Shown one piece after another: positions 1-8,847 of a stretch of 64,000 nt of DNA. The stretch comes from Mesorhizobium sp. Pch-S (GTDB taxonomy: Bacteria; Pseudomonadota; Alphaproteobacteria; Rhizobiales; Rhizobiaceae), in NCBI RefSeq assembly GCF_004136315.1, contig NZ_CP029562.1:1674001-1738000 (forward strand), in the 5' to 3' direction. Below the pieces are notes generated by a model. That model was not told the origin of the DNA. It did no database searches and saw only the letters and a program-made list of their open reading frames with translations. The translations under genes and the position numbers were made by a program. The stretch's first letter is position 1; every line of letters begins with the position of its first letter.

Positions 1-515
1 GCCTTGCCGGCTTCTGCCTTGCGCAGGATCGCCAGTGCCTCGTCGGGGGTGAGCACGTCGGTGAGGTAGCGGAAATCGACGATCTTCAGGATCTGCTCGG
101 CGCTCATATCGCCGACCAGCTGCCACACCGGCTTGTTGGCCTGCTTGGCCAGAAGGTCCCAGATGGCGTTGACGACGGCGCCGGTGGCGAGGTGGATGGC
201 GCCCTTGTCGGGACCGATCCAGCGCAGCTGGCTGTCGCTGGTGAGATGACGCCACATCCGGCCCGGATCTTGCGCGACCCAATCGAGATCGAGCCCGACG
301 ACGAGATGGCGCATCGCCTCGATGGCGGCGCAGCAGATCTCGTTGCCGCGGCCGATGGTGAAGGTCAGGCCATGGCCCTCGAGCCTGCTGTCGGTCTTCA
401 GGATGACATAGGCGGCAGAATAATCCGGATCGGGATTCATCGCATCCGATCCGTCGAGATGTTCAGAGGTTGGGAAGCGCAGATCGAGCACTTCCATATC
501 GATGATCTTGGCCAT
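1..515 (-). CDS. L-fuconate dehydratase, enolase superfamily (C-terminus beyond window)
   Basis: About 171 N-terminal residues are visible, beginning [20 protein letters not shown] and running off the left edge. The stretch [20 protein letters not shown] and the later [17 protein letters not shown] match the N-terminal capping domain of the L-fuconate dehydratase branch of the enolase superfamily. Family knowledge: the enzyme dehydrates L-fuconate to 2-keto-3-deoxy-L-fuconate in the cytoplasm, and the full protein is usually about 430-440 residues. The catalytic barrel lies outside the window, so active-site residues cannot be checked. It is the last visible gene of the minus-strand operon and starts 18 bases after the FAH-family gene stops. 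Other acid-sugar dehydratases are possible, but the flanking dehydrogenase and hydrolase favour fuconate. Confidence 0.85.
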   Translation of the reverse strand, partial: MAKIIDMEVLDLRFPTSEHLDGSDAMNPDPDYSAAYVILKTDSRLEGHGLTFTIGRGNEICCAAIEAMRHLVVGLDLDWVAQDPGRMWRHLTSDSQLRWIGPDKGAIHLATGAVVNAIWDLLAKQANKPVWQLVGDMSAEQILKIVDFRYLTDVLTPDEALAILRKAEAGK

Positions 516-533
516 GACCCGTTCCTTTTGCCG

Positions 534-1391
534 CTATGCCGCGTCGATGACGCGCTGGCGCTGTTCACCCAGGCCTTCGATGCCGAGGCGCATCTCCTGC
601 CCGGCCTTGAGGAAGACCGGCGGCTTCTGGCCGAGGCCGACGCCCGGCGGCGTGCCGGTGGAAATGATATCGCCCGACTGCAGGCTCATGAAGCGGCTGA
701 GATAGCTGACGATGTGGCGCACGGAAAAGATCATGGTCTTCGTCGAGCCGTCCTGGCGCATGACGCCATCGACCGAGAGCCACAGCTTCAGATTCTGCGG
801 ATCGGGCACCTCGTCGGCGGTGACGAGCCAGGGACCGGTCGGGCCGAACGTATCGCAGCCCTTGCCCTTGTCCCAGGTGCCGCCACGCTCGATCTGGAAC
901 TCGCGCTCGGAGACGTCGTTGATGACGCAATAGCCGGCGACATGGTCGAGCGCGTCCGCCTCGTCGATGTAGCGGCCGGGCTTGCCGATCACCACGCCAA
1001 GCTCGACTTCCCAGTCGGTCTTGACCGAGTTGCGCGGGATCTCGACATCATCGTCGGGGCCGACGACGGCGCTGGTCCATTTGTTGAAGATGATCGGCTC
1101 CGGCGGGATCGGCGCGCCTGTTTCGGCGGCGTGATCGGCGTAGTTCAGGCCGATGCAGATGAACTTGCCGATCCCGCCGACGCAGGCGCCGAGGCGGATA
1201 TCGGTCTGGGGCGTTCCATCGACCTTCGGCAAGGTCTCGGGATCGATGGCACGCAGGCGATCGAGGCCGGCCGGCGTCAGCACGTCGCCGGCGATGTCCG
1301 GCACGATGCCGGACAGCGACCGGACATGGCCTTGCCTATCGAGCAGGCCCGGAAGTTCGCGGCCCTTGAGGCCATAACGCACCAGTTTCAT
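534..1391 (-). CDS. fumarylacetoacetate hydrolase family protein, probable 2,4-diketo-3-deoxy-L-fuconate hydrolase
   Basis: The 285-residue protein has the FAH fold signature: a small N-terminal domain, GLNYADH near residue 81, DWEVELGVVIGK near 126 (metal ligand region), FGPTGPWLV near 182 and GTPPGVGLG near 250. In the non-phosphorylative fucose route this family hydrolyses 2,4-diketo-3-deoxy-L-fuconate to pyruvate and L-lactate. The assignment to that substrate is inferred from context: the gene sits between a sugar ABC transporter and L-fuconate dehydratase. Ureidoglycolate lyase and 5-carboxymethyl-HHDD isomerase paralogues look similar at this level. The ATG at 1391 gives the usual family N-terminus MKLVRYG. 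Confidence 0.85.
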   Translation of the reverse strand: MKLVRYGLKGRELPGLLDRQGHVRSLSGIVPDIAGDVLTPAGLDRLRAIDPETLPKVDGTPQTDIRLGACVGGIGKFICIGLNYADHAAETGAPIPPEPIIFNKWTSAVVGPDDDVEIPRNSVKTDWEVELGVVIGKPGRYIDEADALDHVAGYCVINDVSEREFQIERGGTWDKGKGCDTFGPTGPWLVTADEVPDPQNLKLWLSVDGVMRQDGSTKTMIFSVRHIVSYLSRFMSLQSGDIISTGTPPGVGLGQKPPVFLKAGQEMRLGIEGLGEQRQRVIDAA

Positions 1392-1468
1392 AGGATCACC
1401 ATTGTGGGAATGCGTGAGAAAACGCGCGGGCGACGACGTGCCGCCCGCACAAGTCAGGTCAAAGGGTC

Positions 1469-2410
1469 TCAGTCGTAGAGAACGGCTGCGATCTCAGGCT
1501 TGTCGATGTTGGTCTTGTCGTACCAGTAGAAGCCGGTATCGATCTTCTTGTCGACGGCTTCGCCCTTGCTGGCCTTCACCGCGGCTTCAACGGTCTTGTA
1601 GCCGATGCCGACCGGGTTCTGGGTGATGGCGCCGGCCATCAGGCCGTCCTTGATTGCCTGCTTCTGCAGCGCGCCGGAATCGAAGCCGATGATGGTGACC
1701 TTGCTGCCGAGTTCCTTGGCGCCGTTGACCACGCCGATGGCGGAGCCTTCATTGGTGCCGAAGATGCCCTTCAGGTCCGGGTTGCCCTGCAGGATCGACT
1801 TGGTGATTTCCGTCGACTGCAACTGATCGCCGCCGCCATACTGCACCGAGACGATCTCGATCTTGGGATAGGCTTCCTTGATGCGGTTGACGAAGCCGTC
1901 GCGGCGATCGATGCCGGTGCGGCTGGTCTGGTCATGGGCGACGACGGCGATCTTGCCTTCCGAACCAATCAGCTCGGCCATCTTGTCGGCGGCAAGGGCG
2001 GCAGCGGCGACGCTGTCGGTGGCAGCGGTGGCAACCGGGATGTCGCTGTCGACGCCGGAGTCGAAGGCGATGATCGGGATGCCGGCGGACTTCGCCTGCT
2101 CGAGCAGCGGAATGGCTGCCTGGCTGTCAAGTGCTGCGAAACCGATCGCGGCCGGCTTCTTGGCGATGGCGGCGCTCAGCATGTCGATCTGGCGGTCGAC
2201 CTGGGCCTCGGTGTCCGGACCTTCGAAGGTGACGGTCACGCCGAGATCGGCGCCGGCCTTGTCGGCGCCGGCTTTCACCGCCTGCCAGAACTGGTGCTGG
2301 AAGCCCTTCGAGATCAGGGCGACATAGGGTTTGTCCTGCGCCATCGCGGGTGCCGTGAGCGCGAACAGGGCGGCGCCGGCGGCGCCGATCAGAAGACGTC
2401 TGGTAATCAC
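1469..2410 (-). CDS. sugar ABC transporter periplasmic substrate-binding protein (RbsB-like)
   Basis: Periplasmic binding protein of the ribose/galactose type (peripla_BP_4), 313 residues from a GTG start. I place the start at GTG 2410 because GGAGGAAC lies 5-12 bases upstream and the product then opens with a clean signal peptide (VITRRLLIGAAG...APAMAQD); a longer upstream GTG reading exists but has a poorer leader. The mature part begins KPYVALISKGFQHQFWQAV, typical of the family, and contains FGTNEGSAIG. It works with the permease at 2640-3641 and the ATPase at 3638-5152 to import a monosaccharide, inferred to be L-fucose or a related 6-deoxy sugar. Three hairpin-forming sequences lie in the spacer before it, a common way to raise binding-protein message over permease message. 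Confidence 0.9.
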   Translation of the reverse strand: MITRRLLIGAAGAALFALTAPAMAQDKPYVALISKGFQHQFWQAVKAGADKAGADLGVTVTFEGPDTEAQVDRQIDMLSAAIAKKPAAIGFAALDSQAAIPLLEQAKSAGIPIIAFDSGVDSDIPVATAATDSVAAAALAADKMAELIGSEGKIAVVAHDQTSRTGIDRRDGFVNRIKEAYPKIEIVSVQYGGGDQLQSTEITKSILQGNPDLKGIFGTNEGSAIGVVNGAKELGSKVTIIGFDSGALQKQAIKDGLMAGAITQNPVGIGYKTVEAAVKASKGEAVDKKIDTGFYWYDKTNIDKPEIAAVLYD

Positions 2411-2477
2411 TTTCGGGTTCCTCCACTCATGTTGTTTCACTCATGTCGTTTTTTGGGCACGCACATCGGTGCGGTTC

Positions 2478-2499
2478 CTGGCGGCGTTCAGGCCGCCAG
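2478..2499. repeat. GC-rich hairpin in permease/binding-protein spacer
   Basis: CTGGCGGC (2478-2485) and GCCGCCAG (2492-2499) form an 8-bp perfect stem with a 6-nt loop. It is one of three hairpins in the 229-bp gap between the permease and binding-protein genes and could stabilise or punctuate the polycistronic message. Confidence 0.6.
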
Positions 2500-2507
2500 A
2501 ACTCTCC

Positions 2508-2546
2508 AGATCAGGATGACGCTCGATTGGACCGCCATCCTGATCT
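2508..2546. repeat. 11-bp inverted repeat in operon spacer
   Basis: AGATCAGGATG (2508-2518) pairs perfectly with CATCCTGATCT (2536-2546), leaving a 17-nt loop. No T-run follows on the minus strand, so it is more likely an RNA-stabilising stem or operator than an intrinsic terminator. Confidence 0.6.
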
Positions 2547-2558
2547 GACTCTTTGTCG

Positions 2559-2627
2559 GAGCATGATCTTTTCCGAAAACCGGTTCCCACTTTTTGCTTC
2601 GCTGACCTTCGGTTCGGGATCATGCTC
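2559..2627. repeat. dispersed palindromic intergenic repeat (GAGCATGATC type)
   Basis: The 69-bp element is bounded by GAGCATGATC (2559-2568) and GATCATGCTC (2618-2627), with the interior CTTTTCCGAAAACCGG. From recall, this sequence is a very common dispersed intergenic repeat in Mesorhizobium-type genomes. It sits just downstream of the permease stop codon. Confidence 0.7.
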
Positions 2628-2639
2628 TGGCGTCGCGGG

Positions 2640-3641
2640 TCACGACGCATTCCTGTTGCGCAGCATGTCGATGTAGACGGCGAGGATGATGATCGTTCCG
2701 GTGATCACCGTCTGCCATTCCTGGGGTACCGACATGATGCGCAAGCCGTTGGCGAGCACCGAGATGATCAGCGCGCCGATCAGGGTGCCGAGGATGGTGC
2801 CGCTGCCACCGGCCAGCGAGGTGCCGCCGATGACCACGGCAGCGATGGCGTCGAGTTCATAACCCTGGCCCAGCGCCGGCTGCGCCGAGTTCAGGCGCGA
2901 GGCGATCAGCAGCCCGGCGATGCCGCAGATGGCGCCGGCCAGCGTGTAGACGGCGACCTTCCAGGCCTGAGTGTTGACGCCCGACAGGCGCACGGCTTCT
3001 TCGTTCGAACCCAGCGCGAAGGTGTAACGGCCGAGCGCTGTGCGGGTCAGCACCAGGCTGATGACGATGGCGACCGCGAACAGCACCAGCACGCCGTTGG
3101 GTACCGGCACCGCCGGGATGACCGTGCCGACGATCGAACCCTGCGAGATGGAGGTGAAGCCGGGCGTGCCGTTGAAATAGATCGGCCGCGTGCCGGAGAT
3201 GACCAGCGACAGTCCCTTGAGGATGAGCATCATGCCGAGCGTGGCGATGAAGGGCGGGATGCGCAGCCGGGCGACGATGTTACCGGTGACGAAACCGGCG
3301 CCGGCACCAGCCAGGATCGCGCCCGCAATGCCGAGCGGCAGCGGCAGGCCGAGGAAGGTCAGGACGACGCCGGCAATGACCGCGCAGAAGGTCATCAGGG
3401 TGCCGACCGAAAGATCGATGCCACCGGTGATGATGACGACTGTGGCGGCAATGGCCAGCACGCCGTTGACCGAAGTCGCCTGCAGGATCGCCAGGATGTT
3501 GCTGGTCTGCAGGAAGTTGGGCGAGGCCAGGCTGAAGACGACGAACAGGATGATCAGGCTGCCGAAAGCGAGCAGCTTGTAGCGGGCGCCGCCGGCGCCC
3601 TGCGATTTGCCGATCAGGCCGGCGAAGACATTGTCGCTCAT
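2640..3641 (-). CDS. sugar ABC transporter permease (RbsC-like)
   Basis: The 333-residue inner-membrane protein starts [14 protein letters not shown], with GGGAGGAAAC placed just upstream of the ATG at 3641. It has about ten hydrophobic segments, for example [19 protein letters not shown] and [20 protein letters not shown]. The motif [19 protein letters not shown] is diagnostic of BPD_transp_2 (branched-chain/ribose type) permeases. It partners the two-domain ATPase whose stop codon overlaps this start (ATGA, 3638-3641), implying translational coupling. Substrate specificity, probably L-fucose, is inferred from the operon. Confidence 0.92.
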   Translation of the reverse strand: MSDNVFAGLIGKSQGAGGARYKLLAFGSLIILFVVFSLASPNFLQTSNILAILQATSVNGVLAIAATVVIITGGIDLSVGTLMTFCAVIAGVVLTFLGLPLPLGIAGAILAGAGAGFVTGNIVARLRIPPFIATLGMMLILKGLSLVISGTRPIYFNGTPGFTSISQGSIVGTVIPAVPVPNGVLVLFAVAIVISLVLTRTALGRYTFALGSNEEAVRLSGVNTQAWKVAVYTLAGAICGIAGLLIASRLNSAQPALGQGYELDAIAAVVIGGTSLAGGSGTILGTLIGALIISVLANGLRIMSVPQEWQTVITGTIIILAVYIDMLRNRNAS

Positions 3642-5152
3642 ATGTTTCCTCCCGCTACTTCGCCGCGCAATGTCGCCAGATGCATGATGTCTTCCTGCGG
3701 CGCGCCCGCCGGCAGGAAGCCGGTGAGCCGGCCCTCGCACATCACCGCGATGCGGTGGCTGAGCCGCAGCACTTCCGGCAGTTCGGACGAGATGACGATG
3801 ATGGCCTTGCCCTCGGCGGCGAGCGCGTTGAGCAGCTTGTAGATTTCGTTCTTGGCGCCGATGTCGATGCCGCGCGTCGGCTCGTCGAAGATCAGCACCT
3901 TGCAATCGCGCAGCAGCCACTTGGCGATGACGATCTTCTGCTGGTTGCCGCCCGAGAGCAGGCGCGCCGGCTGGCGGTCGGACGGCGTCTTGATGGCGAG
4001 CTTCTCGATGTATTCGTTCGCCGCCGCATGCATGGCCTGCTCGTCGAGGATGCCGAAGAGCTTGCTGAAGCGCGGAATGCTGGCGAGCGCGATGTTGTTG
4101 CGCACGTCAAGGCCCGTCGCCAGGCCGAGCGCCTTGCGGTCCTCGGAAAGGTAGCCGATGCCGTGGCGCACCGCATCCTGCGGCGCGCCTATCTCGACGC
4201 GCTTGCCGCCGAGCAGGATCTCGCCCGCATCTGCCTTGTCGGCGCCGAAGATCAGCCGCGCCACCTCGGTGCGGCCGGCACCCATCAGCCCGGCGAAACC
4301 GAGAATTTCGCCTGCCTTGACCGCGAAGGAGACGTCGCGCACCTGGCTGCCGCGCGTCAGGCCGCGTGCTTCCAGGGCGACAGGGGCAGAAGTCAGGTCG
4401 GGAGCCGCCGGCGCCTCATTGTCGATCTCGCGGCCGACCATCATCGAGATGATCTTCGAGATCGGCGTTTCCTTCGCGTCGACCGTGCCGACATAGGCGC
4501 CGTCGCGCATCACCGTGACACGGTCGGCGATGCGTTTGATCTCGTCCATCTTGTGCGAGATGTAGACGATGCCGACGCCATCGGCTTTCAGCCGGTTGAT
4601 GATGGCGAAGAGCTCGCCGACTTCCTTGTCGTTGAGGGCCGCCGTCGGCTCGTCCATGATCAGGATGCGCGAGCGAAACGACAGCGCCTTGGCGATCTCG
4701 ACCATCTGCTGCCTGGCGATGGTGAAGGAGCCGACCAAAGTGCGCGGATCGATCGACAGGCTCATGCTCCTGAAGACGTCGGCGGCATAGGCGTTGAGTG
4801 CTGCCTCGTCGAGCAGGAGCCCGCCGGCCTTGCGCGGTTCACGCCCGATCAGGATGTTCTGGGCGGCGGTGAGGTGCGGCATCAGGATCAGCTCCTGATG
4901 GATGATGCCGATACCGGCAGCGATCGCCGCGCGTGGTGAGCCGAGATCGACCGGCTGGCCGCCGACCAGCACCTCGCCGGCATCCTGTCGGTAGATGCCG
5001 GCCAGGATCTTCATCAGCGTCGACTTGCCGGCGCCGTTCTCGCCCATCAGCGCGTGGACCTCACCGGGACGCAGGTCGAACTCGGCGCCCTTCAGCGCGC
5101 GCACGCCCGGGAACGCCTTGTCGATGCCCCGCATGGTGACGAGGTCTGTCAT
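3638..5152 (-). CDS. sugar ABC transporter ATP-binding protein, two NBDs (RbsA/XylG-like)
   Basis: A 504-residue cytoplasmic ATPase with tandem nucleotide-binding domains. The first has Walker [10 protein letters not shown] near residue 37, the degenerate signature [16 protein letters not shown] and Walker [12 protein letters not shown]. The second has a weakened P-loop GLMGAGRTE, signature [15 protein letters not shown] and [11 protein letters not shown]. This layout is typical of carbohydrate uptake transporter family 2. The ATG at 5152 gives [16 protein letters not shown]; upstream in-frame sequence is only an alternative frame of the SDR gene. It begins one base after the SDR stop and overlaps the permease by four bases. 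Confidence 0.93.
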   Translation of the reverse strand: MTDLVTMRGIDKAFPGVRALKGAEFDLRPGEVHALMGENGAGKSTLMKILAGIYRQDAGEVLVGGQPVDLGSPRAAIAAGIGIIHQELILMPHLTAAQNILIGREPRKAGGLLLDEAALNAYAADVFRSMSLSIDPRTLVGSFTIARQQMVEIAKALSFRSRILIMDEPTAALNDKEVGELFAIINRLKADGVGIVYISHKMDEIKRIADRVTVMRDGAYVGTVDAKETPISKIISMMVGREIDNEAPAAPDLTSAPVALEARGLTRGSQVRDVSFAVKAGEILGFAGLMGAGRTEVARLIFGADKADAGEILLGGKRVEIGAPQDAVRHGIGYLSEDRKALGLATGLDVRNNIALASIPRFSKLFGILDEQAMHAAANEYIEKLAIKTPSDRQPARLLSGGNQQKIVIAKWLLRDCKVLIFDEPTRGIDIGAKNEIYKLLNALAAEGKAIIVISSELPEVLRLSHRIAVMCEGRLTGFLPAGAPQEDIMHLATLRGEVAGGNI

Positions 5153-5153
5153 T

Positions 5154-5882
5154 TCAGGCCGTCCAGCCGCCGTCGATGATGTAGGTGTGACCGGTCGTGA
5201 AGGTGGCGCCGGCCAGGTAGACGACGAGATCGGCGACCTCATCGGCGGTGCCGATGCGGCCCATCGGCTGGCGTGCGACGAAGGCCTTGCGGGCGGCTTC
5301 GTAGTCGCCGGTGGCCTTGAGCCGTCCTTCGAGCGACGGGCTGTCGACGGTTCCGGGGCAGATGGCGTTGCAGCGGATGCCGCGCGAGACGAAGTCGGCA
5401 GCGACGGACTTGGTGAGGCCGATGACCGCCGCCTTGCTGGCGGAATAGGCGAAACGGTTCGGCACGCCTTTGATGGAAGACGCGACGGTGGCCATGTTGA
5501 TGATGCAGCCGGAACCGCGCTCCAGCATGCCGGGCAGCACCGCCTTGATGGTGCGGACCTGCGCCTTGAAATTGAGGTCGAGGGCGAAATCCATCTCGTC
5601 CTCCGTGCACTCCAGGATGGAGCCGTTGTGGACGACGCCGGCGCAGTTGAAGAGGATGTCGACGGCCCCTGTCTCAGCCGCCACGGCGTTGACCGCGGCG
5701 CTGTCCAGCACGTCGAGCACGCGGGTCTCGATGCCGTCTCCGGCAAGCCCGGACAAAAGGTCGGCATTGATGTCGGTGGCGACGACGCGGGCGCCAGCCT
5801 TTGCAAGCGCGATGGCCGAGGCGCGGCCGATGCCTTGCGCGGCTGCAGTCACGAGACAGCTCTTCCCTGCCAGGCTGGCCAT
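5154..5882 (-). CDS. short-chain dehydrogenase, probable 2-keto-3-deoxy-L-fuconate (or L-fucose) dehydrogenase
   Basis: A 242-residue classical [13 protein letters not shown] cofactor loop near residue 11, NCAG, catalytic Tyr/Lys in YSASK, and the C-terminal [23 protein letters not shown] precedes ATG 5882. In the non-phosphorylative route one SDR oxidises L-fucose and another oxidises 2-keto-3-deoxy-L-fuconate. Because dehydratase and diketo-hydrolase are both in this operon, the second role fits well, but sequence alone does not decide it. It is the first gene of the operon, directly downstream of the FadR-like operator. No lactonase is visible; it may lie beyond the left edge. Confidence 0.85.
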   Translation of the reverse strand: MASLAGKSCLVTAAAQGIGRASAIALAKAGARVVATDINADLLSGLAGDGIETRVLDVLDSAAVNAVAAETGAVDILFNCAGVVHNGSILECTEDEMDFALDLNFKAQVRTIKAVLPGMLERGSGCIINMATVASSIKGVPNRFAYSASKAAVIGLTKSVAADFVSRGIRCNAICPGTVDSPSLEGRLKATGDYEAARKAFVARQPMGRIGTADEVADLVVYLAGATFTTGHTYIIDGGWTA

Positions 5883-5951
5883 ATGAATTCCTCCCGTAGC
5901 GCGTCCGATCCCAGCGGACGGTTTCCAATATTTCAGCATCGGTCATGCTGT

Positions 5952-5970
5952 CAAGTGGTCAGACCACTTG
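5952..5970. promoter_or_regulatory. FadR/GntR-type operator palindrome
   Basis: CAAGTGGTCAGACCACTTG is a perfect 19-bp palindrome around position 5961. Its core TGGTC-N-GACCA is the classic FadR-subfamily operator. It lies 70 bp upstream of the SDR start codon and about 63 bp upstream of the GntR regulator ORF, so one site can control both divergent promoters. Confidence 0.85.
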
Positions 5971-5978
5971 CTGTCAGG

Positions 5979-5989
5979 TGGCCAGACCG
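5979..5989. promoter_or_regulatory. second, degenerate GntR half-operator
   Basis: TGGCCAGACCG differs from TGGTCAGACCA at two positions. Its centre (5984) lies 23 bp from the centre of the perfect palindrome, about two helical turns, so dimers could bind cooperatively on one DNA face. Confidence 0.55.
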
Positions 5990-6032
5990 ATAGATAAAGC
6001 GGGCAGGCTTCCGCTGCGGTCGCCGCCAGATT

Positions 6033-6782
6033 ATGGTCACCACGGGGACGGAGCCGATTTGCCGGCCGACCCGGACAGAGGGTACGGGTTTGAAACTTCA
6101 GGCTGTCTCGAACAGGAAGCTCTATCTGCAGATCGCAGACCAGATCCGCGATCAGATCCTGTCCGGCGAGGCGACGCCCGGCCAGCAGCTGCCTTCCGAG
6201 CGTGATCTTGCGGTTTCGCTCGGCGTCTCGCGGCCGACGGTGCGCGAAGCATTGATCGCGCTGGAAGTGGCCGGCATGCTGGAGGTTCGGGTTGGCGTCG
6301 GCGCTTTCCTGAAAGTGCCGGCCAATCCGGCCCAGGCCCTGCCGGAGGTCGGACATTCACCGATCGAGGTCATGGCGGTGCGCCGGCTGCTGGAACCGGA
6401 AGCCGCAGCCCAAGCCTCGCAGCACATTTCGGCGGAAGGACGGCGGCGGCTGAAAGCGGCGATCGTGGCCTTGCGCGACGAGACGGCGCGCGGCGACTGG
6501 TCGAATGACAGCGACCGCGCCTTTCACATGACGATCGTGGAGAACTGCGGCAACCGATTGCTGCGCGAGATGATCTCGCAGCTGTGGGCATCACGATCGG
6601 AAGGGATCGACCAGCAGTTCCACCGGCACCTCGCCGAAGCACCGGTCCTGCGCAGCCATATCCTCGACGATCATGAAGCCATCTGCACGGCGATCCTTGC
6701 CGGCGAGGCCGAACAGGCCCGCGCCGCCATGGCCGCGCATCTGACCTATGTCGAGGAAGCCATGCTGCGCGTGTGGGATTGA
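6033..6782 (+). CDS. GntR family transcriptional regulator, FadR subfamily
   Basis: A 249-residue regulator from ATG 6033. The winged helix reads LYLQIADQIRDQILSGE, then LPSERDLAVSLGVSRPTVREALIAL, the GntR signature. The C-terminal all-helical FCD domain contains VMAVRRLLEPEAA and FHMTIVENCGN, with the Asp/His metal-ligand pattern of FadR-type effector domains. A TTG at 6090, eight bases after AGAGGG, would remove 19 non-conserved residues and may be the true start, since no ribosome site is evident before 6033. It is divergent from the fucose operon and the operator between them matches its family, so it is probably a repressor relieved by a pathway intermediate. Confidence 0.9.
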   Translation: MVTTGTEPICRPTRTEGTGLKLQAVSNRKLYLQIADQIRDQILSGEATPGQQLPSERDLAVSLGVSRPTVREALIALEVAGMLEVRVGVGAFLKVPANPAQALPEVGHSPIEVMAVRRLLEPEAAAQASQHISAEGRRRLKAAIVALRDETARGDWSNDSDRAFHMTIVENCGNRLLREMISQLWASRSEGIDQQFHRHLAEAPVLRSHILDDHEAICTAILAGEAEQARAAMAAHLTYVEEAMLRVWD

Positions 6783-7048
6783 CCACGGCATCTTCGCGGT
6801 TTTGCGCACCTCGCCGGGTCATCCTTCGGTGCGGGCCCGGACCGGATTCACAACCTTGCGAACCACGGCAGAGCGGGGAGCGCCGGGTTCATATCGGAAT
6901 GCCGATGGCCCGCATGACAGGCGGGCGTGAACTAAGTTTCTGATTTGATATAGACTTTAATACAGGCATCTTTCCTTTTGCAGCTATTCTGTCACAAGAT
7001 GACGTGTCGCAAAGATTTGGCGGGACGATTTCTGACAGGAGAGAAGCG

Positions 7049-8113
7049 ATGACTTTTTTCTACGTGATTTTGGCCTTTATCGTCGGCTTGTTGCTCGGCT
7101 GGTTTTTATGGGGACGCCTGCGTGATGAACTTGCACAGGTGCGTGGCGATCTCGACAGCATCCGCAACGAGCGCGACAGGCTGAAATCCGATGCGAAGCG
7201 CCTGACCGGCGACCTGGAAAGTTGCGCCAGCGCGCGCACCGATCTCGAGCGGCAATTGCGCGAGGCAAAATCCGCCTCGTCCTCGCCAGCTCCACTGCTG
7301 GCTTCATCGGCAACGGTTTCCTCAGCCACCAGCAAGCCCGCGCAAGCCAAGGCGGCACCTGCGGCGAAGGCAGCCGCGACACCCTCAGCCAAGGCAGCTC
7401 CAGCCAAAGCGGCTGCGATCAAGTCGGCCCCAGTGAAGGCGCCCACAGCCAAAGCGGCCCCAGCCAAGGCACCAGCGGCCAAGCCAGCGACGGCAAAGGC
7501 ACCTGCAGCCAAGGCAACCCCTGCGAAGGCGCCAGCCGCCAAGCCGGCCACGGCAAAGGCACCTGCAGCCAAGGCGGCCCCAGCCAAGGCACCGGCCGCC
7601 AAGCCGGCGACGGCGAAGGCGCCTGTAGCCAAGGCGGCCCCAGCCAAGGCACCGGCCGCCAAGCCAGCCGTGGCGAAGGCGCCAGCAGCCAAGGCGGCTC
7701 CAGCCAAGGCGGCCGCGGCCAAGCCGTCACCGGCCAAGGCAGCTCCAGCCAAAGCGGCTCCGACCAAAGCAACTGCAGCCAAGCCGGCCACGGCAAAGGC
7801 GCCCGCAGCCAAGGCGGCCCCAGCCAAGGCACCGGCGGCCAAGCCAGCCAAGTCATCGGCTGGAGACGACCTGCGCCGCCTGATCGGCATCGGGCCCGTC
7901 AATCAGCGGCGGCTGAAAGAACACGGCATCACGACCTATGCCCAGATAGCGGGATGGACTGCTGCGGACATCCAGCGCGTGGAGGAATATCTCCAGTTCG
8001 ACGGACGCATCGAACGCGAGCGCTGGGTACAGCAGGCCAAGCTGCTGGCTGCCGGCGATGAGAAGGAATTCGCGCGCCAGTTCCCCACGGCCGGAAGCTC
8101 CGACAACACGTGA
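7049..8113 (+). CDS. membrane-anchored Ala/Lys/Pro-repeat protein with NuoE-like C-terminal HhH domain
   Basis: A 354-residue protein starting [13 protein letters not shown], with AGGAGAG upstream of ATG 7049. One N-terminal membrane segment (residues 3-25) is followed by a charged coiled coil ([20 protein letters not shown]). A long low-complexity region (about residues 100-270) is built from KAP/AAK units resembling histone H1 tails and encoded by 60-bp DNA repeats. A C-terminal domain (about 272-335) contains [20 protein letters not shown] and [18 protein letters not shown]. That domain closely resembles the C-terminal extension of alphaproteobacterial NuoE and the extension on rhizobial ribosomal protein L21. 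The role is unknown; a basic tail on a membrane anchor suggests contact with nucleic acid or an acidic partner, which is speculation. Confidence 0.8.
   Translation: MTFFYVILAFIVGLLLGWFLWGRLRDELAQVRGDLDSIRNERDRLKSDAKRLTGDLESCASARTDLERQLREAKSASSSPAPLLASSATVSSATSKPAQAKAAPAAKAAATPSAKAAPAKAAAIKSAPVKAPTAKAAPAKAPAAKPATAKAPAAKATPAKAPAAKPATAKAPAAKAAPAKAPAAKPATAKAPVAKAAPAKAPAAKPAVAKAPAAKAAPAKAAAAKPSPAKAAPAKAAPTKATAAKPATAKAPAAKAAPAKAPAAKPAKSSAGDDLRRLIGIGPVNQRRLKEHGITTYAQIAGWTAADIQRVEEYLQFDGRIERERWVQQAKLLAAGDEKEFARQFPTAGSSDNT
7441..7854. repeat. tandem 60-bp coding repeats
   Basis: From about 7441 the sequence repeats with a period of exactly 60 bp (20 codons). Each unit carries variants of GCAGCCAAGGCGGCCCCAGC and GCCAAGCCGGC. 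Units at 7501, 7561, 7621, 7681, 7741 and 7801 align in phase with a few substitutions each. The in-frame period preserves the KAP/AAK peptide and implies expansion by unequal recombination or slippage. Confidence 0.85.
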
Positions 8114-8120
8114 GCATTCT

Positions 8121-8150
8121 CCGGCGGCGTGGGGTTTCTTGCGCCGCCGG
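8121..8150. terminator. bidirectional hairpin terminator between convergent genes
   Basis: CCGGCGGCG (8121-8129) and CGCCGCCGG (8142-8150) form a 9-bp GC stem with a 12-nt loop, placed between the KAP-repeat gene and the convergent hypothetical at 8165. A strong T-run is lacking. Confidence 0.65.
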
Positions 8151-8164
8151 AAAGACAATCGTGA

Positions 8165-8506
8165 TCAGCCGGTTTTCCCGCTTTGTGCGGGCTCGCTGAT
8201 CGCTGCGCCGCCCGATGGCAGGGCCTGGCGCGCGCGGTCCAGTTGCCGCATTGCCGAGAACAGCAGCTCGCGGTCTGCGAGATGCGTCTCCCACAACGCC
8301 ACGAAGATCGAATTGTCGGAGGTGTGCGGACCGGGCGCATCCTGTGCACGCCGCAGGCTCTCATCGGCGCTGCGCTTGGCCCGGTGCAGCCGGGACAATG
8401 AAGCGTCGAGAGCCGCGACAGACTCGCGGAGAGGGTTCAGTTCTCCAGTCAGCTCGCCATGGTCCAACGGCGCGCTCTGGATGCTGGAGGGCTTGTAATT
8501 GATCAT
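8165..8506 (-). CDS. hypothetical protein, 113 residues
   Basis: I do not recognise a family. The product is predicted mostly helical and charged, with a middle stretch LRESVAALDASLSRLHRAKRSADESLRRAQ that could form a coiled coil, and WETHLADRELLFSAMRQLDRARQAL after it. There is no signal peptide or membrane segment. The ATG at 8506 has only a weak upstream GGGAAC. It is convergent with the KAP-repeat gene across a hairpin terminator. Codon usage looks like that of the neighbours, which supports coding, but a function cannot be given. Confidence 0.55.
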   Translation of the reverse strand: MINYKPSSIQSAPLDHGELTGELNPLRESVAALDASLSRLHRAKRSADESLRRAQDAPGPHTSDNSIFVALWETHLADRELLFSAMRQLDRARQALPSGGAAISEPAQSGKTG

Positions 8507-8847
8507 GCCGTCCGTTCCCTAATCCTGTCATTGGCACTTCACCCAAGCGAGCCAGGCTCCCTCCTCAGTCGAGGCCGCGATGGGGCTTCGACATTCCTAC
8601 AACGCAAACCCGGTTCTGGAAACAAAAACTTGAGTAAGATTATCATATTTAAATCCAGACCGCGTTCCGCGCGATGGCGGGTGCCTCTTTTCAGCCCATC
8701 AGGACCACCTCGTCCTTGCGCAATTCGGTCCACCATCCTGATGGGCAAATCCGCAGCCCACCGCAGGTTTGCGGCCCCATCTTCGCATTCACAGACGGAT
8801 CACGCCGGTGTAGGGGATAGATCTGTCGTGGCGCGCGGAGGGGGGCG
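8507..8847. other. 341-bp intergenic region with an inverted repeat
   Basis: Divergent spacer between the hypothetical gene and the hybrid kinase. It contains an AT-rich patch at about 8625-8660 that could hold a promoter and the inverted repeat at 8694-8746. No convincing small ORF was seen. Confidence 0.5.
8694..8746. repeat. 11-bp perfect inverted repeat upstream of hybrid kinase
   Basis: GCCCATCAGGA (8694-8704) and TCCTGATGGGC (8736-8746) are exact reverse complements separated by 31 bp. The inner GGACC/GGTCC (8702-8706, 8727-8731) could extend the pairing. It lies about 100 bp before the kinase start and could be a 5'-UTR hairpin or a paired binding site. Confidence 0.55.

Noticed and set aside
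192..1478. 428-residue plus-strand frame
   Set aside because: Antisense to the dehydratase and FAH genes; high-GC shadow frame without family similarity.
5153..5806. Apparent SDR-ATPase fusion of 722 residues
   Set aside because: The extra N-terminal part is an Arg/Ser/Pro-rich alternative frame of the SDR gene; the ATPase starts at 5152.
7441..7854. 60-bp periodic repeats as a possible CRISPR array
   Set aside because: Repeats are in-frame, contiguous without unique spacers, and encode a KAP-type peptide.
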